From positions 1 to 39,367 of the forward strand of contig CAJVZR010000036.1 in the NCBI GenBank assembly GCA_913019965.1: a DNA stretch of 39,367 nt. Direction: 5' to 3'. Positions 15,798 through 24,407 of this stretch are shown piece by piece. Positions within the stretch are counted from its first letter, which is position 1; each line of letters starts with the position of its first letter. This DNA comes from an uncultured Oleispira sp. GTDB taxonomy: Bacteria; Pseudomonadota; Gammaproteobacteria; Pseudomonadales; Oceanobacteraceae. A program made the position numbers and the translations under genes. The notes under the pieces are model-generated. The model ran no database searches and had not been told where the DNA came from. It was given only the letters and a program-made list of their open reading frames with translations.

Positions 15798-18765
15798 TCT
15801 TATTCAGTTGAGCTTCGTCGTTTTTGGCTATCTCTTCTTCTTATTTGCTGCGGCATACATCGTGGAACAAGGCTGGATCCCTAAGCGCTGGGTACATCAC
15901 CCAGCCGTTTATGTCCTTTCTTTGGGGGTATATGCCAGTGCTTGGGCTTTCTATGGATCGGTCTCGATGGCTGATCAATACGGTTACGGGTTCTTAGCCT
16001 ATTACATGGGGATAAGTGGCGCCTTTATCCTCTCTCCCATATTGCTGAAACCCATTTTACATATTACTCGGACTTATCAACTTAGCTCCCTCGCAGATCT
16101 TTTTGCTTTCCGTTACCGTAGCCGTTTGGCTGGGGTCATGGTCACGCTATTTACTTTGGCTGTGGCATTACCCCTACTAACCTTACAGATAGCTGCCGTC
16201 GCCGAGAGTATGTACTTACTCAATGCCGATTTACCTACGACGACTTTAGCTTTTGGCTTCTGTATAACCATGGTGATTTTTGCCATCTTGTTTGGTGCTC
16301 GCCATGTTTCGCCACGAGAGAAGCACGAAGGCTTAGTATTCGCGTTAGCCTTTGAGTCTCTGTTTAAGCTAATCGCGATTACAATTTTAGGCATCACCGC
16401 CTTATTTTTTGTCTTTGATGGCTCTGGTGATATGGAATCTTGGCTTGCCACCAATCAAGAGCAACTCATTAGTCGCCATACTAATTTACAAGAAGGCCCT
16501 TGGCGTACTCTGCTATTAGTTTTCTTCGCTGCGGCGGTCGTCGCCCCCCACATGTTTCACGTCACCTTTACAGAAAACATCAATCCCAAAGCGCTACGCC
16601 CCGCCAGCTGGGGTTTACCACTATTTCTATTGCTAATGAGCCTTTCCGTGCCCCCGATCCTCTGGGCTGGAGTCTATCTAGAGCTTGAAGTCCCCCCTGA
16701 GTTTTACGCTCTCGGTATAGGTATGGCCCTCGAATCAGAACTATTGGTTATTATGGCTTTTGCTGGCGGTCTCGCCGCAGCATCTGGGGTGATTATTGTA
16801 ACGACACTCGCCACCGCAGCCATGTTTTTAAATCACATTGTATTACCGAGCTACAAGCCAGGCCCTAAACAAGATTTTTATCAGTGGCTATTATGGGTTC
16901 GACGCTTCCTTATTGGCGCCATACTGTTAGGCGCGTATGTTTTTTATCGCTTAATCGGTGCTGATTTAGAAATTACCCTATTGGGCATTCTAGCCTTCGT
17001 TGCCGCCATGCAGTTTTTGCCTGGGGTATTAGGAGTGCTTTATTGGCCTACCGCTAATCGCTGGGGGCTTATTACAGGTTTGAGTATCGGTATTATAGTT
17101 TGGCTATATACTCTGCTACTCCCCTTATCACAGCTAACCTTAGGTTGGGATTATTCAATCCCGCTACCTGCGACTGATATGGATAACTGGCACATCGCCG
17201 CCATGGGCAGCTTTGCCGTCAATCTCGGCTTATTCGTCATTGTCAGCTTAACTACAACGCAAAAAGACTCTGAGAAAACCGCCGCTGAAGCTTGCTCTGT
17301 CGATACCATGTCACGCCCTAGCCGCAAGCCGCTCATTGCTAGTAACTCCAATGATGTGATTGTTTCCCTCAGCAAACCCCTAGGACGGTATGTTGCCGAA
17401 CGAGAAGTTCATCAAGCCCTAGCCGATTTGAATCTGCCTTCTTATGAAGATAGACCCTATGCGTTACGTCGCTTACGTACACGCTTAGAAGCAAACCTTT
17501 CCGGCTTAATGGGACCAACCGTGGCCCATGATATTATTACCCGCAACCTTCCCTTTCAGGCGAATGCTGAACTTAGTGAAGATATATATCAAATCGAACA
17601 GCGCATTGAAGGTTTTCACGATCGCTTAAGTGGCCTTGCTGGTGAGCTGGATAACCTTCGACGCTACCATCGACAAACCTTAGAACGCTTACCCATTGGA
17701 GTTTGCTCACTATCTGATGATGGCGAAGTGCTGATGTGGAATACCGCAATGGAAGAGCTCACGGCGATTACCCCTGGTGACGTAACCGGCTCACGCTTAA
17801 CCGCCGCAGCCGAGCCTTGGGGAAGTATGCTGAATGATTTTCTACTAGATAATGCGACTCACCAACATAAAAAACGTATTGAGCAGCAAGGGCGTCCTCA
17901 CTGGTACAACCTACACAAGTCGATTATTAAGGCCAGTGGCGGCCAGCCCGGCGGCATTGTGATCTTGGTTGAAGACCAAACTGAAACTCAGATGCTTGAA
18001 GAGGAGCTGATGCACAGTGAGCGCCTCGCCTCTATTGGTCGTTTAGCGGCGGGGGTCGCCCATGAAATTGGTAACCCTATTACAGGTATCGATTGTCTAG
18101 CTCAAAGCATGCGCTATGAAACCGATAACCCTGAAATTTTAGAGATGGCGGATCAAATTCAAGAGCAGACCAAGCGTGTTACTCGTATCGTACAGTCGTT
18201 AATGAACTTCTCTCATTCTGGCCACCAAACGACAGAACATTTACCAGTTAATATCACGACCTGCATCGACGAGGCGATTGGCCTGTTACGCTTAAGTAGC
18301 CAAGGTCGAGATATTGAATATGTGAATGACTGCGACTCGCAATGGCAGGTAGTCGGTGACTCTCAACGTTTGGTTCAAGTATTTATTAACTTATTGGGTA
18401 ATGCCCGCGATGCCAGCCCCGATTTTAGTACTATCCGTATTACAGGCAGTGTCGATCCTTACCAAGCTACCGTTCATGTGGTTGACCAAGGCAGCGGTAT
18501 CCCTGAAGATAAGCTAGATCACATATTCGATCCTTTCTTTACCACCAAAGAAGTAGGCAAAGGCACCGGCCTAGGTCTCGCATTGGTTTACAGCATAATC
18601 GAAGAGCACTATGGCCATATTAGTATTGAAAGCCCAGTGCCAGCCCACATATTAGAAGATCAACAGCAAGACACCTCATTGCCAAGTAATGAAAGTGTTG
18701 GAACCTGTGTCACCCTGCGCTTACCTAAGGTTCAGGACAAATTGCTTGAGGACAAATCCGAATGA
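15787..18765 (+). CDS. cbrA: Sensor histidine kinase CbrA with SLC5-type transporter domain
   Basis: A 992-residue membrane kinase. Start ATG at 15787 ([10 protein letters not shown]) chosen because it overlaps the cbrX end; a GTG at 15766 is a longer alternative. Residues about 1-490 are a sodium/solute symporter (SLC5) domain with about 13 membrane helices. A cytoplasmic linker follows, then a PAS domain (about 630-740, [19 protein letters not shown]). The kinase core has phospho-acceptor H759 (GVAHEIGNP), N-box [11 protein letters not shown] and G-boxes [10 protein letters not shown] and [12 protein letters not shown]. CbrA/CbrB controls use of carbon and nitrogen sources such as histidine in Pseudomonas. 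It overlaps cbrB by 4 nt. The signal sensed here is unknown. Confidence 0.95.
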   Translation: MSFSLIQLSFVVFGYLFFLFAAAYIVEQGWIPKRWVHHPAVYVLSLGVYASAWAFYGSVSMADQYGYGFLAYYMGISGAFILSPILLKPILHITRTYQLSSLADLFAFRYRSRLAGVMVTLFTLAVALPLLTLQIAAVAESMYLLNADLPTTTLAFGFCITMVIFAILFGARHVSPREKHEGLVFALAFESLFKLIAITILGITALFFVFDGSGDMESWLATNQEQLISRHTNLQEGPWRTLLLVFFAAAVVAPHMFHVTFTENINPKALRPASWGLPLFLLLMSLSVPPILWAGVYLELEVPPEFYALGIGMALESELLVIMAFAGGLAAASGVIIVTTLATAAMFLNHIVLPSYKPGPKQDFYQWLLWVRRFLIGAILLGAYVFYRLIGADLEITLLGILAFVAAMQFLPGVLGVLYWPTANRWGLITGLSIGIIVWLYTLLLPLSQLTLGWDYSIPLPATDMDNWHIAAMGSFAVNLGLFVIVSLTTTQKDSEKTAAEACSVDTMSRPSRKPLIASNSNDVIVSLSKPLGRYVAEREVHQALADLNLPSYEDRPYALRRLRTRLEANLSGLMGPTVAHDIITRNLPFQANAELSEDIYQIEQRIEGFHDRLSGLAGELDNLRRYHRQTLERLPIGVCSLSDDGEVLMWNTAMEELTAITPGDVTGSRLTAAAEPWGSMLNDFLLDNATHQHKKRIEQQGRPHWYNLHKSIIKASGGQPGGIVILVEDQTETQMLEEELMHSERLASIGRLAAGVAHEIGNPITGIDCLAQSMRYETDNPEILEMADQIQEQTKRVTRIVQSLMNFSHSGHQTTEHLPVNITTCIDEAIGLLRLSSQGRDIEYVNDCDSQWQVVGDSQRLVQVFINLLGNARDASPDFSTIRITGSVDPYQATVHVVDQGSGIPEDKLDHIFDPFFTTKEVGKGTGLGLALVYSIIEEHYGHISIESPVPAHILEDQQQDTSLPSNESVGTCVTLRLPKVQDKLLEDKSE

Positions 18766-20153
18766 GCCGTATTTTAGTCGTTGAAGACGAAAAGATTATC
18801 CGCCAAGCGGTTAAGCGTTTATTAGAGCGCCAAGGTCATGAAATTTTTGAAGCGGATTCCTTACATGTCGCTAAAGAGCTGAACTTCGCCGATTACGACA
18901 TGATCATCAGTGATTTGCGCCTACCAGGTGGTAACGGAACTGAACTGATTGAACTTGCTGGTGAAACGCCCGTATTGATCATGACCAGTTACGCCAGTTT
19001 AAAATCTGCCGTTGACGCGATGAAACTCGGGGCAGTCGATTATATTGCTAAGCCCTTTGACCATGAAGAAATGTCATTAACGGTTGAGCGCATCCTTAAG
19101 CAGCGCAACCTTAGTCGTAGCAATGAAGTACTGCAAAACGAAATTGAAAAAGAATACCCCGTCACCGGGATAATTGGCAGTTGTCAGCCGATGCAAAATT
19201 TATTTACCAAGATCAGTAAAGTCGCTCCCACCGATGCGACGGTATTAATTCAAGGTGAATCCGGCACCGGTAAAGAACTGGTCGCCCGTGCATTACATAC
19301 CCAAAGCCGCCGCAAAGATGCGCCAATGATCTCGGTAAACTGCGCCGCCATTCCTGAAACCCTAATTGAATCCGAATTATTTGGTCACGAAAAAGGGGCC
19401 TTCACTGGCGCAGCGACCTTACGCTTAGGCCTAGTCGAAGCTGCTGATGGTGGCACATTGTTTTTAGATGAAATTGGCGAGCTGCCTTTAGAGGCTCAAG
19501 CCCGCCTTTTACGAGTATTACAGGAAGGTGAGATTCGCCGAGTTGGCTCAGTTCAAAGTAAAAAAGTCGACGTTCGTCTCATCGCTGCTACCCATAGAAA
19601 CCTAAAAGAATTAGCCTCTAAAGCCGAGTTCCGTGAAGATCTCTATTATCGCCTCAACGTTTTAGAGCTTCACCTGCCCCCTCTTAGAGAACGAGGCCAA
19701 GATGTTATTGAGCTGGCTGAGTTCATGCTCGAACGTAGCTGCGAAAAAATGAACAAGGGTGCGATGCAGTTAACAGATATCTCACGCCAAGCTGTTTTAC
19801 AGTATCAGTGGCCGGGTAATGTACGCGAACTGGAAAATGCCATTGAACGTGCAGTTATTCTTGCCGATGGTGATGAAATCACCCCAGAGAATATGGCCAT
19901 TGATGTATCACCAGATCAATTCGTCCCACAAGCATTAAAAGAAAACTTATTAGAGCCAGAAGCAGCCAATAATGCGGAAACGAACCAAGGAGATTTATCT
20001 CTAGATGATTATTTCATGCATTTCGTCTTAGAGAATGAAGATGGTATGAATGAAACCGACCTTGCCCGTAAACTGGGGGTTTCTCGAAAATGCTTATGGG
20101 AACGTCGTCAGCGCTTAGGCATTCCGCGCAAAAAAGCGACTAAGTCCAATTAA
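18762..20153 (+). CDS. cbrB: Sigma-54-dependent response regulator CbrB
   Basis: A 463-residue NtrC-type activator. The receiver domain has phospho-acceptor D51 ([11 protein letters not shown]) and the conserved Lys in AKPFDH. The AAA+ domain (about 140-365) has Walker A GESGTGKE, the sigma-54-contacting loop GAFTGA, Walker [13 protein letters not shown] and the arginine-finger region YYRLNVL. The C-terminal Fis-like helix-turn-helix ([23 protein letters not shown]) binds DNA. An intact GAFTGA means it should activate sigma-54 promoters, and two strong candidates lie directly downstream. It overlaps cbrA by ATGA. In Pseudomonas its best-known target is the decoy RNA crcZ in the same gap. Confidence 0.95.
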   Translation: MSRILVVEDEKIIRQAVKRLLERQGHEIFEADSLHVAKELNFADYDMIISDLRLPGGNGTELIELAGETPVLIMTSYASLKSAVDAMKLGAVDYIAKPFDHEEMSLTVERILKQRNLSRSNEVLQNEIEKEYPVTGIIGSCQPMQNLFTKISKVAPTDATVLIQGESGTGKELVARALHTQSRRKDAPMISVNCAAIPETLIESELFGHEKGAFTGAATLRLGLVEAADGGTLFLDEIGELPLEAQARLLRVLQEGEIRRVGSVQSKKVDVRLIAATHRNLKELASKAEFREDLYYRLNVLELHLPPLRERGQDVIELAEFMLERSCEKMNKGAMQLTDISRQAVLQYQWPGNVRELENAIERAVILADGDEITPENMAIDVSPDQFVPQALKENLLEPEAANNAETNQGDLSLDDYFMHFVLENEDGMNETDLARKLGVSRKCLWERRQRLGIPRKKATKSN

Positions 20154-20231
20154 GACTGAGACTTTGGCCACAAGTATTTCGGTCATAAGTCGCCAACAAA
20201 GTAGCAATCCGTTCTCAAATTCTGCATAAAA

Positions 20232-20261
20232 GGTAACAAATCATCGCGCCAATTTGTTACC
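20232..20261 (+). promoter_or_regulatory. Upstream activating palindrome for the first decoy RNA
   Basis: A perfect 10-bp inverted repeat, GGTAACAAAT (20232-20241) and ATTTGTTACC (20252-20261), 10-nt spacer. Its centre is about 92 nt before the predicted start, typical for a sigma-54 activator. GTAACA/TGTTAC is, as I recall, the half-site reported for CbrB in P. putida; here the order is GTAACA-N16-TGTTAC. Confidence 0.7.
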
Positions 20262-20280
20262 ACCCCTCCAAGTTATTTTG

Positions 20281-20293
20281 TAAGTCGTTGATT
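20281..20293 (-). promoter_or_regulatory. IHF consensus site, first decoy RNA promoter
   Basis: TAAGTCGTTGATT matches the reverse complement of the IHF consensus WATCAANNNNTTR at every defined position. It lies between the activator palindrome and the promoter, where a DNA bend is needed to bring a sigma-54 activator to polymerase. It begins 33 nt before the promoter GG, exactly as in the second promoter. Confidence 0.65.
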
Positions 20294-20311
20294 TCACTCG
20301 GTTTTTAAGAG

Positions 20312-20328
20312 TTGGCACGGCACCTGCT
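20312..20328 (+). promoter_or_regulatory. Sigma-54 promoter P1
   Basis: TTGGCACGGCACCTGCT fits YTGGCACG-N4-TTGCW with one change; GG (20314-20315) and GC (20326-20327) are separated by the required 10 nt. The predicted start is near 20339. No competing sigma-70 boxes are obvious. Confidence 0.8.
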
Positions 20329-20338
20329 ATATCTAAAG

Positions 20339-20520
20339 TATTAATAACAACAATGTTGCTCAGATAATAAAAATAAAATTAGAGCAACATACTGTAGATC
20401 GGCAGTAATAAAAATAATAACGCTGATCAAGAGCTTAAAATAATAATAAAACCCCGGGCTCACTAAGCATCAATTGCTTTGCACTCCAACTAGAAGTGTA
20501 AAGCAATTGGTCCTTCATTT
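20339..20520 (+). ncRNA. First CrcZ-like Hfq/Crc decoy RNA (predicted, about 180 nt)
   Basis: A predicted sRNA in the cbrB-pcnB gap, the position of crcZ in Pseudomonas. It has four A-rich tracts of the AAnAAnAA type bound by Hfq/Crc: AATAACAACAA (20343-20353), ATAATAAAAATAAAA (20364-20378), AATAAAAATAATAA (20407-20420) and AAAATAATAATAAAA (20437-20451). Tract 2 is the loop of a perfect 9-bp stem (20353-20361 with 20382-20390). Tract 3 is in the loop of a 7-bp stem with one G-U pair (20397-20403 with 20422-20428). Tract 4 lies over a 5-bp stem. The RNA ends with a 15-bp hairpin at 20471-20509. Both ends are predictions from promoter and terminator. Confidence 0.75.
20471..20520 (+). terminator. 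Terminator hairpin of the first decoy RNA
   Basis: Arms 20471-20485 and 20495-20509 pair over 15 bp with a single G-U (CAATTGCTTT and AAAGCAATTG at the base); 9-nt loop. A pyrimidine-rich run (TCCTTCATTTATCTCT) follows rather than a pure T-tract. Confidence 0.65.
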
Positions 20521-20648
20521 ATCTCTCTTGTCTCATCCTTCTTCGATTTAAAAAAACAGATTTAAAATACTTTCCATTTATTTAGACCTACTTAAATTTT
20601 GAACTTGTTTGCGGCGCTTTGCTTTGAACAAAGAGCAAAAGATGTTTT

Positions 20649-20840
20649 ACCACGGAGAACACAGAGCCGCTTCGCTACACGGAGAAGGGCAAAGAAAAGA
20701 TCAACCCTGATATAGACAAAAAAGAATGCCCCACTATTTATAGCAACTAGCTCATAACTCTCTTTAGTCTCTACTTACTCTTCAATTACCTTTCTTCGCT
20801 TTTCCTCCGTGCAGCGCAGCGGCTCCGTGACCTCCGTGAT
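20649..20840. repeat. 192-bp imperfect palindromic element (MITE-like)
   Basis: The left arm (20649-20697) and right arm (20791-20840) are imperfect reverse complements over about 49 bp, about 40 positions pairing. Shared blocks are CACGGAG, GAGCCGCT, CGCT and CACGGAG. About 93 bp of unrelated sequence lies between. No ORF or target-site duplication was recognised. Long imperfect inverted repeats with little inside suggest a non-autonomous mobile or dispersed intergenic element. The stretches 20521-20648 and 20841-21034 around it show nothing else I can support. Confidence 0.6.
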
Positions 20841-21034
20841 GCATTGCTTTTTCAGCGCCAAGATTAAGTCCTTAACAACCATTCAGCTTAAAGCCCCCAA
20901 CGTAATCCAACTTTTGGCCTCAATTTGAATGAGCAAACCGTCAACAATCCCACCACCAGACAGCTACCTGACTTTAATGTCTTTGCTCGCTTACTACCAA
21001 AATCGTCAATCATGGTCAAAACTGGCGCACTTTA

Positions 21035-21137
21035 GGTAACAAATTACATTGTGTTACCTAATCGTTACCTTTGTTACGAGTGAACATTACTTCAGGTAAC
21101 ACATTTGCCGTAACAAATTGCTGAAAACAAAGTAACA
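21035..21137 (+). promoter_or_regulatory. Cluster of CbrB-type half-sites for the second decoy RNA
   Basis: Six perfect hexamers in 102 bp: GTAACA at 21036, TGTTAC at 21052 and 21072, and GTAACA at 21096, 21110 and 21132, plus GTTACC at 21064. The first two form a 7-bp dyad (GGTAACA-N10-TGTTACC); the sites at 21072 and 21096 are in the opposite orientation with an 18-nt gap. The array ends about 65 nt before the predicted start. Confidence 0.65.
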
Positions 21138-21144
21138 GTACTGC

Positions 21145-21157
21145 TAAATCATTGATT
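21145..21157 (-). promoter_or_regulatory. IHF consensus site, second decoy RNA promoter
   Basis: TAAATCATTGATT matches the reverse complement of WATCAANNNNTTR at every defined position and begins exactly 33 nt before the promoter GG, identical spacing to the first promoter. Confidence 0.65.
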
Positions 21158-21175
21158 TTAAAGGGTTTGAAAAAG

Positions 21176-21192
21176 TTGGCACGGGTTTAGCT
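21176..21192 (+). promoter_or_regulatory. Sigma-54 promoter P2
   Basis: TTGGCACGGGTTTAGCT has the invariant GG (21178-21179) and GC (21190-21191) 10 nt apart and the full TTGGCACG -24 box. The predicted start is near 21203. From the IHF site through the -24 box it is identical to P1 at about 31 of 40 positions. Confidence 0.78.
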
Positions 21193-21202
21193 ATATATTA
21201 AT

Positions 21203-21515
21203 TATATAGCGTTAAGCACTAATAAAAATAACAAAGCTAAAACGCAGGATTGACGATAAACGCAAAAATAAAAATAAAAATCGCGTTTCCTGAGATCAAA
21301 AACACCCATTAAGAGGTGGCCTCATAATAAAAATAATAACGAGGCGTAGCAAAATTGGTTGTTTTGAGTGCGAAGTGAGTACTACTTACCGCACACATAA
21401 TAAGAATAATAATGGAGCTTTAAGTTCCTGCGTATTCAAAACAGCTAATTTAACTTAACCGGGTTCGACACCAATAAGAATAATAATCGTCGAACCTAGG
21501 TTTACTCCTTCTTTT
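21203..21515 (+). ncRNA. Second CrcZ-like Hfq/Crc decoy RNA (predicted, about 300 nt)
   Basis: A second, longer predicted sRNA just before pcnB, with five A-rich tracts: AATAAAAATAACAAA (21221-21235), AAAAATAAAAATAAAAA (21264-21280), ATAATAAAAATAATAA (21324-21339), ATAATAAGAATAATAAT (21397-21413) and AATAAGAATAATAAT (21473-21487). Tract 2 is in the loop of a 6-bp stem (21258-21263 with 21283-21288). Tract 3 is over a 5-bp stem (21319-21323 with 21341-21345). Tract 5 is over a perfect 8-bp stem (21462-21469 with 21489-21496), followed by a pyrimidine-rich run that may be the 3' end. Tract 1 sits over a bulged stem; tract 4 is between structured parts. The position next to pcnB matches Pseudomonas crcZ; the 3' end is the least certain point. 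Confidence 0.75.
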
Positions 21516-21638
21516 CTCTTTGATTTATCCCCCTGTATGCTACTAATCCCGTGAGAAGCTTTGAAAGCACTAAGCCATCAGGTAAACTCGCATACCTCAA
21601 TATTGAACATTAATCGCTAATATTCAGGCAACCCTAGA

Positions 21639-23018
21639 ATGTCCATAGTTAATACTGTAGCGCGCTTCTTTAATCGAAATACTAAAAAGACCGAAGAAGA
21701 GTGCAAACCCGAGATTTTACAGCGCAAGCAACATGGTATTAGCCGCCGCCAATTGAGTGAAAATGCTCTAAAAGTTCTCTATCGATTAAATAAAGAAGGC
21801 TATCAAGCTTATTTAGTCGGAGGCTGTGTTCGTGATTCAATGCTCGGGGCACATCCAAAAGACTTCGATGTCGCCACCAATGCAACCCCAGAACAAGTAA
21901 ACCAGCTATTCCGTAATTCACGTTTAATTGGCCGTCGCTTTAAATTGGTTCATGTATTATTCGGCCGAGAAGTGATTGAAGTCGCAACCTTCCGTACTTC
22001 ACCGAAAGAAGAACATAATAGCCAGCAAGCCAAGACTGGTGATAGTGGCATGATTTTACGTGATAACGTATATGGCAGTATCGATGATGATGCTATGCGT
22101 CGTGATTTCACCATTAATGCTATGTATTACGCAGTTAATGATTTTACTGTTCATTCCTACGCCAACGGTTATCAAGACGCCCAAGATAAGTTGATTCGAT
22201 TAATGGGTGATCCAGAAACTCGTTATCGCGAAGACCCTGTCCGTATGCTGCGCGCCATTCGATTCGCGGCTAAGCTCGACTTTGAAATCGAACATGAAAC
22301 CAAAGCGCCGATAAAAATGATGGCGCCGCTGATGGAACAAATTCCAGCGCCACGTTTATTCGAAGAAGTCTTGAAACTATTCTTATCGGGCAATGCGTTA
22401 GTCACTTATCGTTTATTGCGTGAATATAAGTTATTTGGCGAGCTATTCCCGTTAACAGAGCAATGTGTGGCAAATGATGAATTCGCCGCACGTTTTGTTG
22501 AACAAACCATGATTAATACCGATACTCGTATTCAATCAGGTAAATCCGTTACCCCTTATTATTTCTTTGCTGCTTTACTTTGGCCTTCGTTACAACGCGT
22601 TCAAGCTGAGTTCTTAGAGCAAGGCTTACCGCCTCAACCAGCCTTACATAAAGCGGCGAACCGAGTCATTGAACAGCAGCTTAAACGCACTTCTATTCCT
22701 AAACGCTTTACTATTCCGATGAAAGAAATCTGGGATATGCAGGCGCGTTTAGAGAAAAAGAAAGGCAAAAAAGCCGCTGAAGCTGCTGAAAGCAACCGCT
22801 TCCGCGCCGCTTATGATTTCGTTTTATTACGTGAGCAATGTGGTGAAAACCTAAGAGGCTTAGGTAAGTGGTGGACCGGCTATCAAGAGAGCGAAGAATA
22901 TAAAGAGATTGCCGCTAATCGTAAGCCCGATGAGCGCCATACAAAAAAACGTCGTCCACGTCGAACCAATCGTGGCTCAGCCAATGATCGCCAGCGTTCG
23001 CGTCGTCCTGAAGCATAG
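21639..23018 (+). CDS. pcnB: Poly(A) polymerase I
   Basis: A 459-residue nucleotidyltransferase that adds 3' poly(A) tails marking RNA for decay. Motifs: YLVGGCVRDSMLG (about 58-70), HPKDFDVATNATPEQV with the catalytic Asp pair (about 71-86), RRDFTINAMYY (about 150), and REDPVRMLRAIRFAAKL (about 200-216). The C-terminal tail is strongly basic (KKRRPRRTNRGSANDRQRSR), typical of PcnB and absent in CCA-adding enzymes, which settles the call between them. The 5' leader overlaps the end of the second decoy RNA region by position only; no strong Shine-Dalgarno sequence is seen before the ATG. folK follows 19 nt later. Confidence 0.95.
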   Translation: MSIVNTVARFFNRNTKKTEEECKPEILQRKQHGISRRQLSENALKVLYRLNKEGYQAYLVGGCVRDSMLGAHPKDFDVATNATPEQVNQLFRNSRLIGRRFKLVHVLFGREVIEVATFRTSPKEEHNSQQAKTGDSGMILRDNVYGSIDDDAMRRDFTINAMYYAVNDFTVHSYANGYQDAQDKLIRLMGDPETRYREDPVRMLRAIRFAAKLDFEIEHETKAPIKMMAPLMEQIPAPRLFEEVLKLFLSGNALVTYRLLREYKLFGELFPLTEQCVANDEFAARFVEQTMINTDTRIQSGKSVTPYYFFAALLWPSLQRVQAEFLEQGLPPQPALHKAANRVIEQQLKRTSIPKRFTIPMKEIWDMQARLEKKKGKKAAEAAESNRFRAAYDFVLLREQCGENLRGLGKWWTGYQESEEYKEIAANRKPDERHTKKRRPRRTNRGSANDRQRSRRPEA

Positions 23019-23037
23019 TCTTTAGCAGGCGGATATT

Positions 23038-23517
23038 ATGGCTTTAGCATACATAGGACTTGGGGCGAATCTTGATCAACCCCAACAGCAATTAAAACAA
23101 GCTCTTAGAGAGCTTGCTCACTTGCCTGAATCTAGCTTGGTTGCCCAGTCGTCTCTTTATCATAGCAAGCCTGTGGGGCCGCAAGATCAACCTGATTATG
23201 TTAATGCCGTTGCATTAATTGAGACTGAGCTAGAACCTTTAGCGCTGCTCGATGCTTTGCAACAACTTGAACAAGACCACGGCCGCATTCGCAAGCGCCA
23301 CTGGGGGGAGCGCACTCTAGATTTAGACATCATTTTAATCGATGACCAAATCATTGATAGTGAGCGCTTACAAGTACCCCACCCATTCGCCCAACAACGT
23401 AGTTTCGTACTTTTTCCCTTGTCTGAAATCAATCCACAGCTGACCTTCCCTAACGGCATGTCATTAGAGCAATTGCTCACTGAGCTGGATAATGATTTAA
23501 TCCGCATCCGCGCATAA
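23038..23517 (+). CDS. folK: 6-hydroxymethyl-7,8-dihydropterin pyrophosphokinase
   Basis: A 159-residue HPPK, the family's usual length. AYIGLGANLDQPQQQL opens the protein. The ATP/pterin-binding signature is KRHWGERTLDLDIILID (about 85-101), with the two magnesium-binding Asp residues. HPFAQQRSFVLFPL (about 115-128) follows. It transfers pyrophosphate to the pterin before dihydropteroate synthase, in folate synthesis. It lies between pcnB and panB, an order conserved in Pseudomonas and E. coli. It is probably cotranscribed with pcnB, given the 19-nt gap. Confidence 0.96.
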   Translation: MALAYIGLGANLDQPQQQLKQALRELAHLPESSLVAQSSLYHSKPVGPQDQPDYVNAVALIETELEPLALLDALQQLEQDHGRIRKRHWGERTLDLDIILIDDQIIDSERLQVPHPFAQQRSFVLFPLSEINPQLTFPNGMSLEQLLTELDNDLIRIRA

Positions 23518-23583
23518 TCTTAGCGCCAAGTTCCACTTCAAGTTATGAGATTTCATCATAATAAAGAAAACCTGAGGCACAGC

Positions 23584-24378
23584 ATGAAGAATGTCAGTAT
23601 CCGCACCCTTAGTGATTGTAAAAGCAAGGGCGAGAAATTCAGCGTATTGACCGCATACGACGCAACCTTTAGCCATCTAGCGAGCAGCGCTGGCATAGAA
23701 GTATTATTGGTAGGCGACTCTTTAGGCATGGTTTGCCAAGGTAAAGACAGTACCTTGCCCGTTACCATGACTGAAATGGAATACCATACTCGTTGTGTGG
23801 CTCAGGGAAATCAAGGCTCACTTATCATGGCCGACATGCCATTTATGAGTTACAGCACGTTAGAACAAGGCCAAGCGAACGCCGCATTATTGATGCAAGC
23901 TGGCGCTCACATGGTCAAGGTTGAAGGGGACGACTGGCTGGTACCGCTAGTTGAGAATCTTGCTCGCCAAGGCGTACCTGTGTGTGCCCACCTAGGTTTA
24001 ACCCCGCAGTCAGTCAATAAGCTGGGAGGATATCGCGTTCAAGGGCGTGATGAAGCCAAGGCTAATGCCATGATTGAACATTCAAAAGCACTCGCCGCTG
24101 CGGGTGCTGACTGTATTCTATTAGAGTGCGTCCCGAGTAGTTTAGGCAAAGCCATTACTGAAGCCGTCGATGTCCCTGTAATCGGTATTGGTGCCGGCCG
24201 TGATACCGACGCCCAAGTCCTAGTGGTCTATGACATGCTAGGACTGAACGCAGGTCACACCCCTAAATTTGTTAAAAACTTCATGATTGATGGCCGCACG
24301 CCGCAGCAAGCCATAGCCGCCTATGGTGAAGAAGTGAAAGCAGGAACCTTTCCGGGTTCCGAGCATGAATTCGCTTAA
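23584..24378 (+). CDS. panB: 3-methyl-2-oxobutanoate hydroxymethyltransferase
   Basis: First step of pantothenate synthesis: adds a hydroxymethyl group from methylene-tetrahydrofolate to alpha-ketoisovalerate. I place the start at the ATG at 23584 (MKNVSIRTL), with GAGG 8 nt upstream, giving 264 residues as in E. coli; an ATG at 23545 would add 13 atypical residues. Motifs: [29 protein letters not shown] near the N-terminus with the metal-binding Asp, [30 protein letters not shown], and [16 protein letters not shown]. It leads directly into panC (29-nt gap). The panBC pair precedes panD, so the three pantothenate genes sit together. Confidence 0.96.
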   Translation: MKNVSIRTLSDCKSKGEKFSVLTAYDATFSHLASSAGIEVLLVGDSLGMVCQGKDSTLPVTMTEMEYHTRCVAQGNQGSLIMADMPFMSYSTLEQGQANAALLMQAGAHMVKVEGDDWLVPLVENLARQGVPVCAHLGLTPQSVNKLGGYRVQGRDEAKANAMIEHSKALAAAGADCILLECVPSSLGKAITEAVDVPVIGIGAGRDTDAQVLVVYDMLGLNAGHTPKFVKNFMIDGRTPQQAIAAYGEEVKAGTFPGSEHEFA

Positions 24379-24407
24379 TCAGAAAGAATATTAAGATAGG
24401 TTGTTCG

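Noticed and set aside
20340..21490. Recurring A-rich tracts that could be taken for a CRISPR array or simple repeats
   Set aside because: The tracts differ in length and spacing, have no constant repeat-spacer unit, and sit in loops of unrelated hairpins behind sigma-54 promoters, which fits decoy RNAs better.
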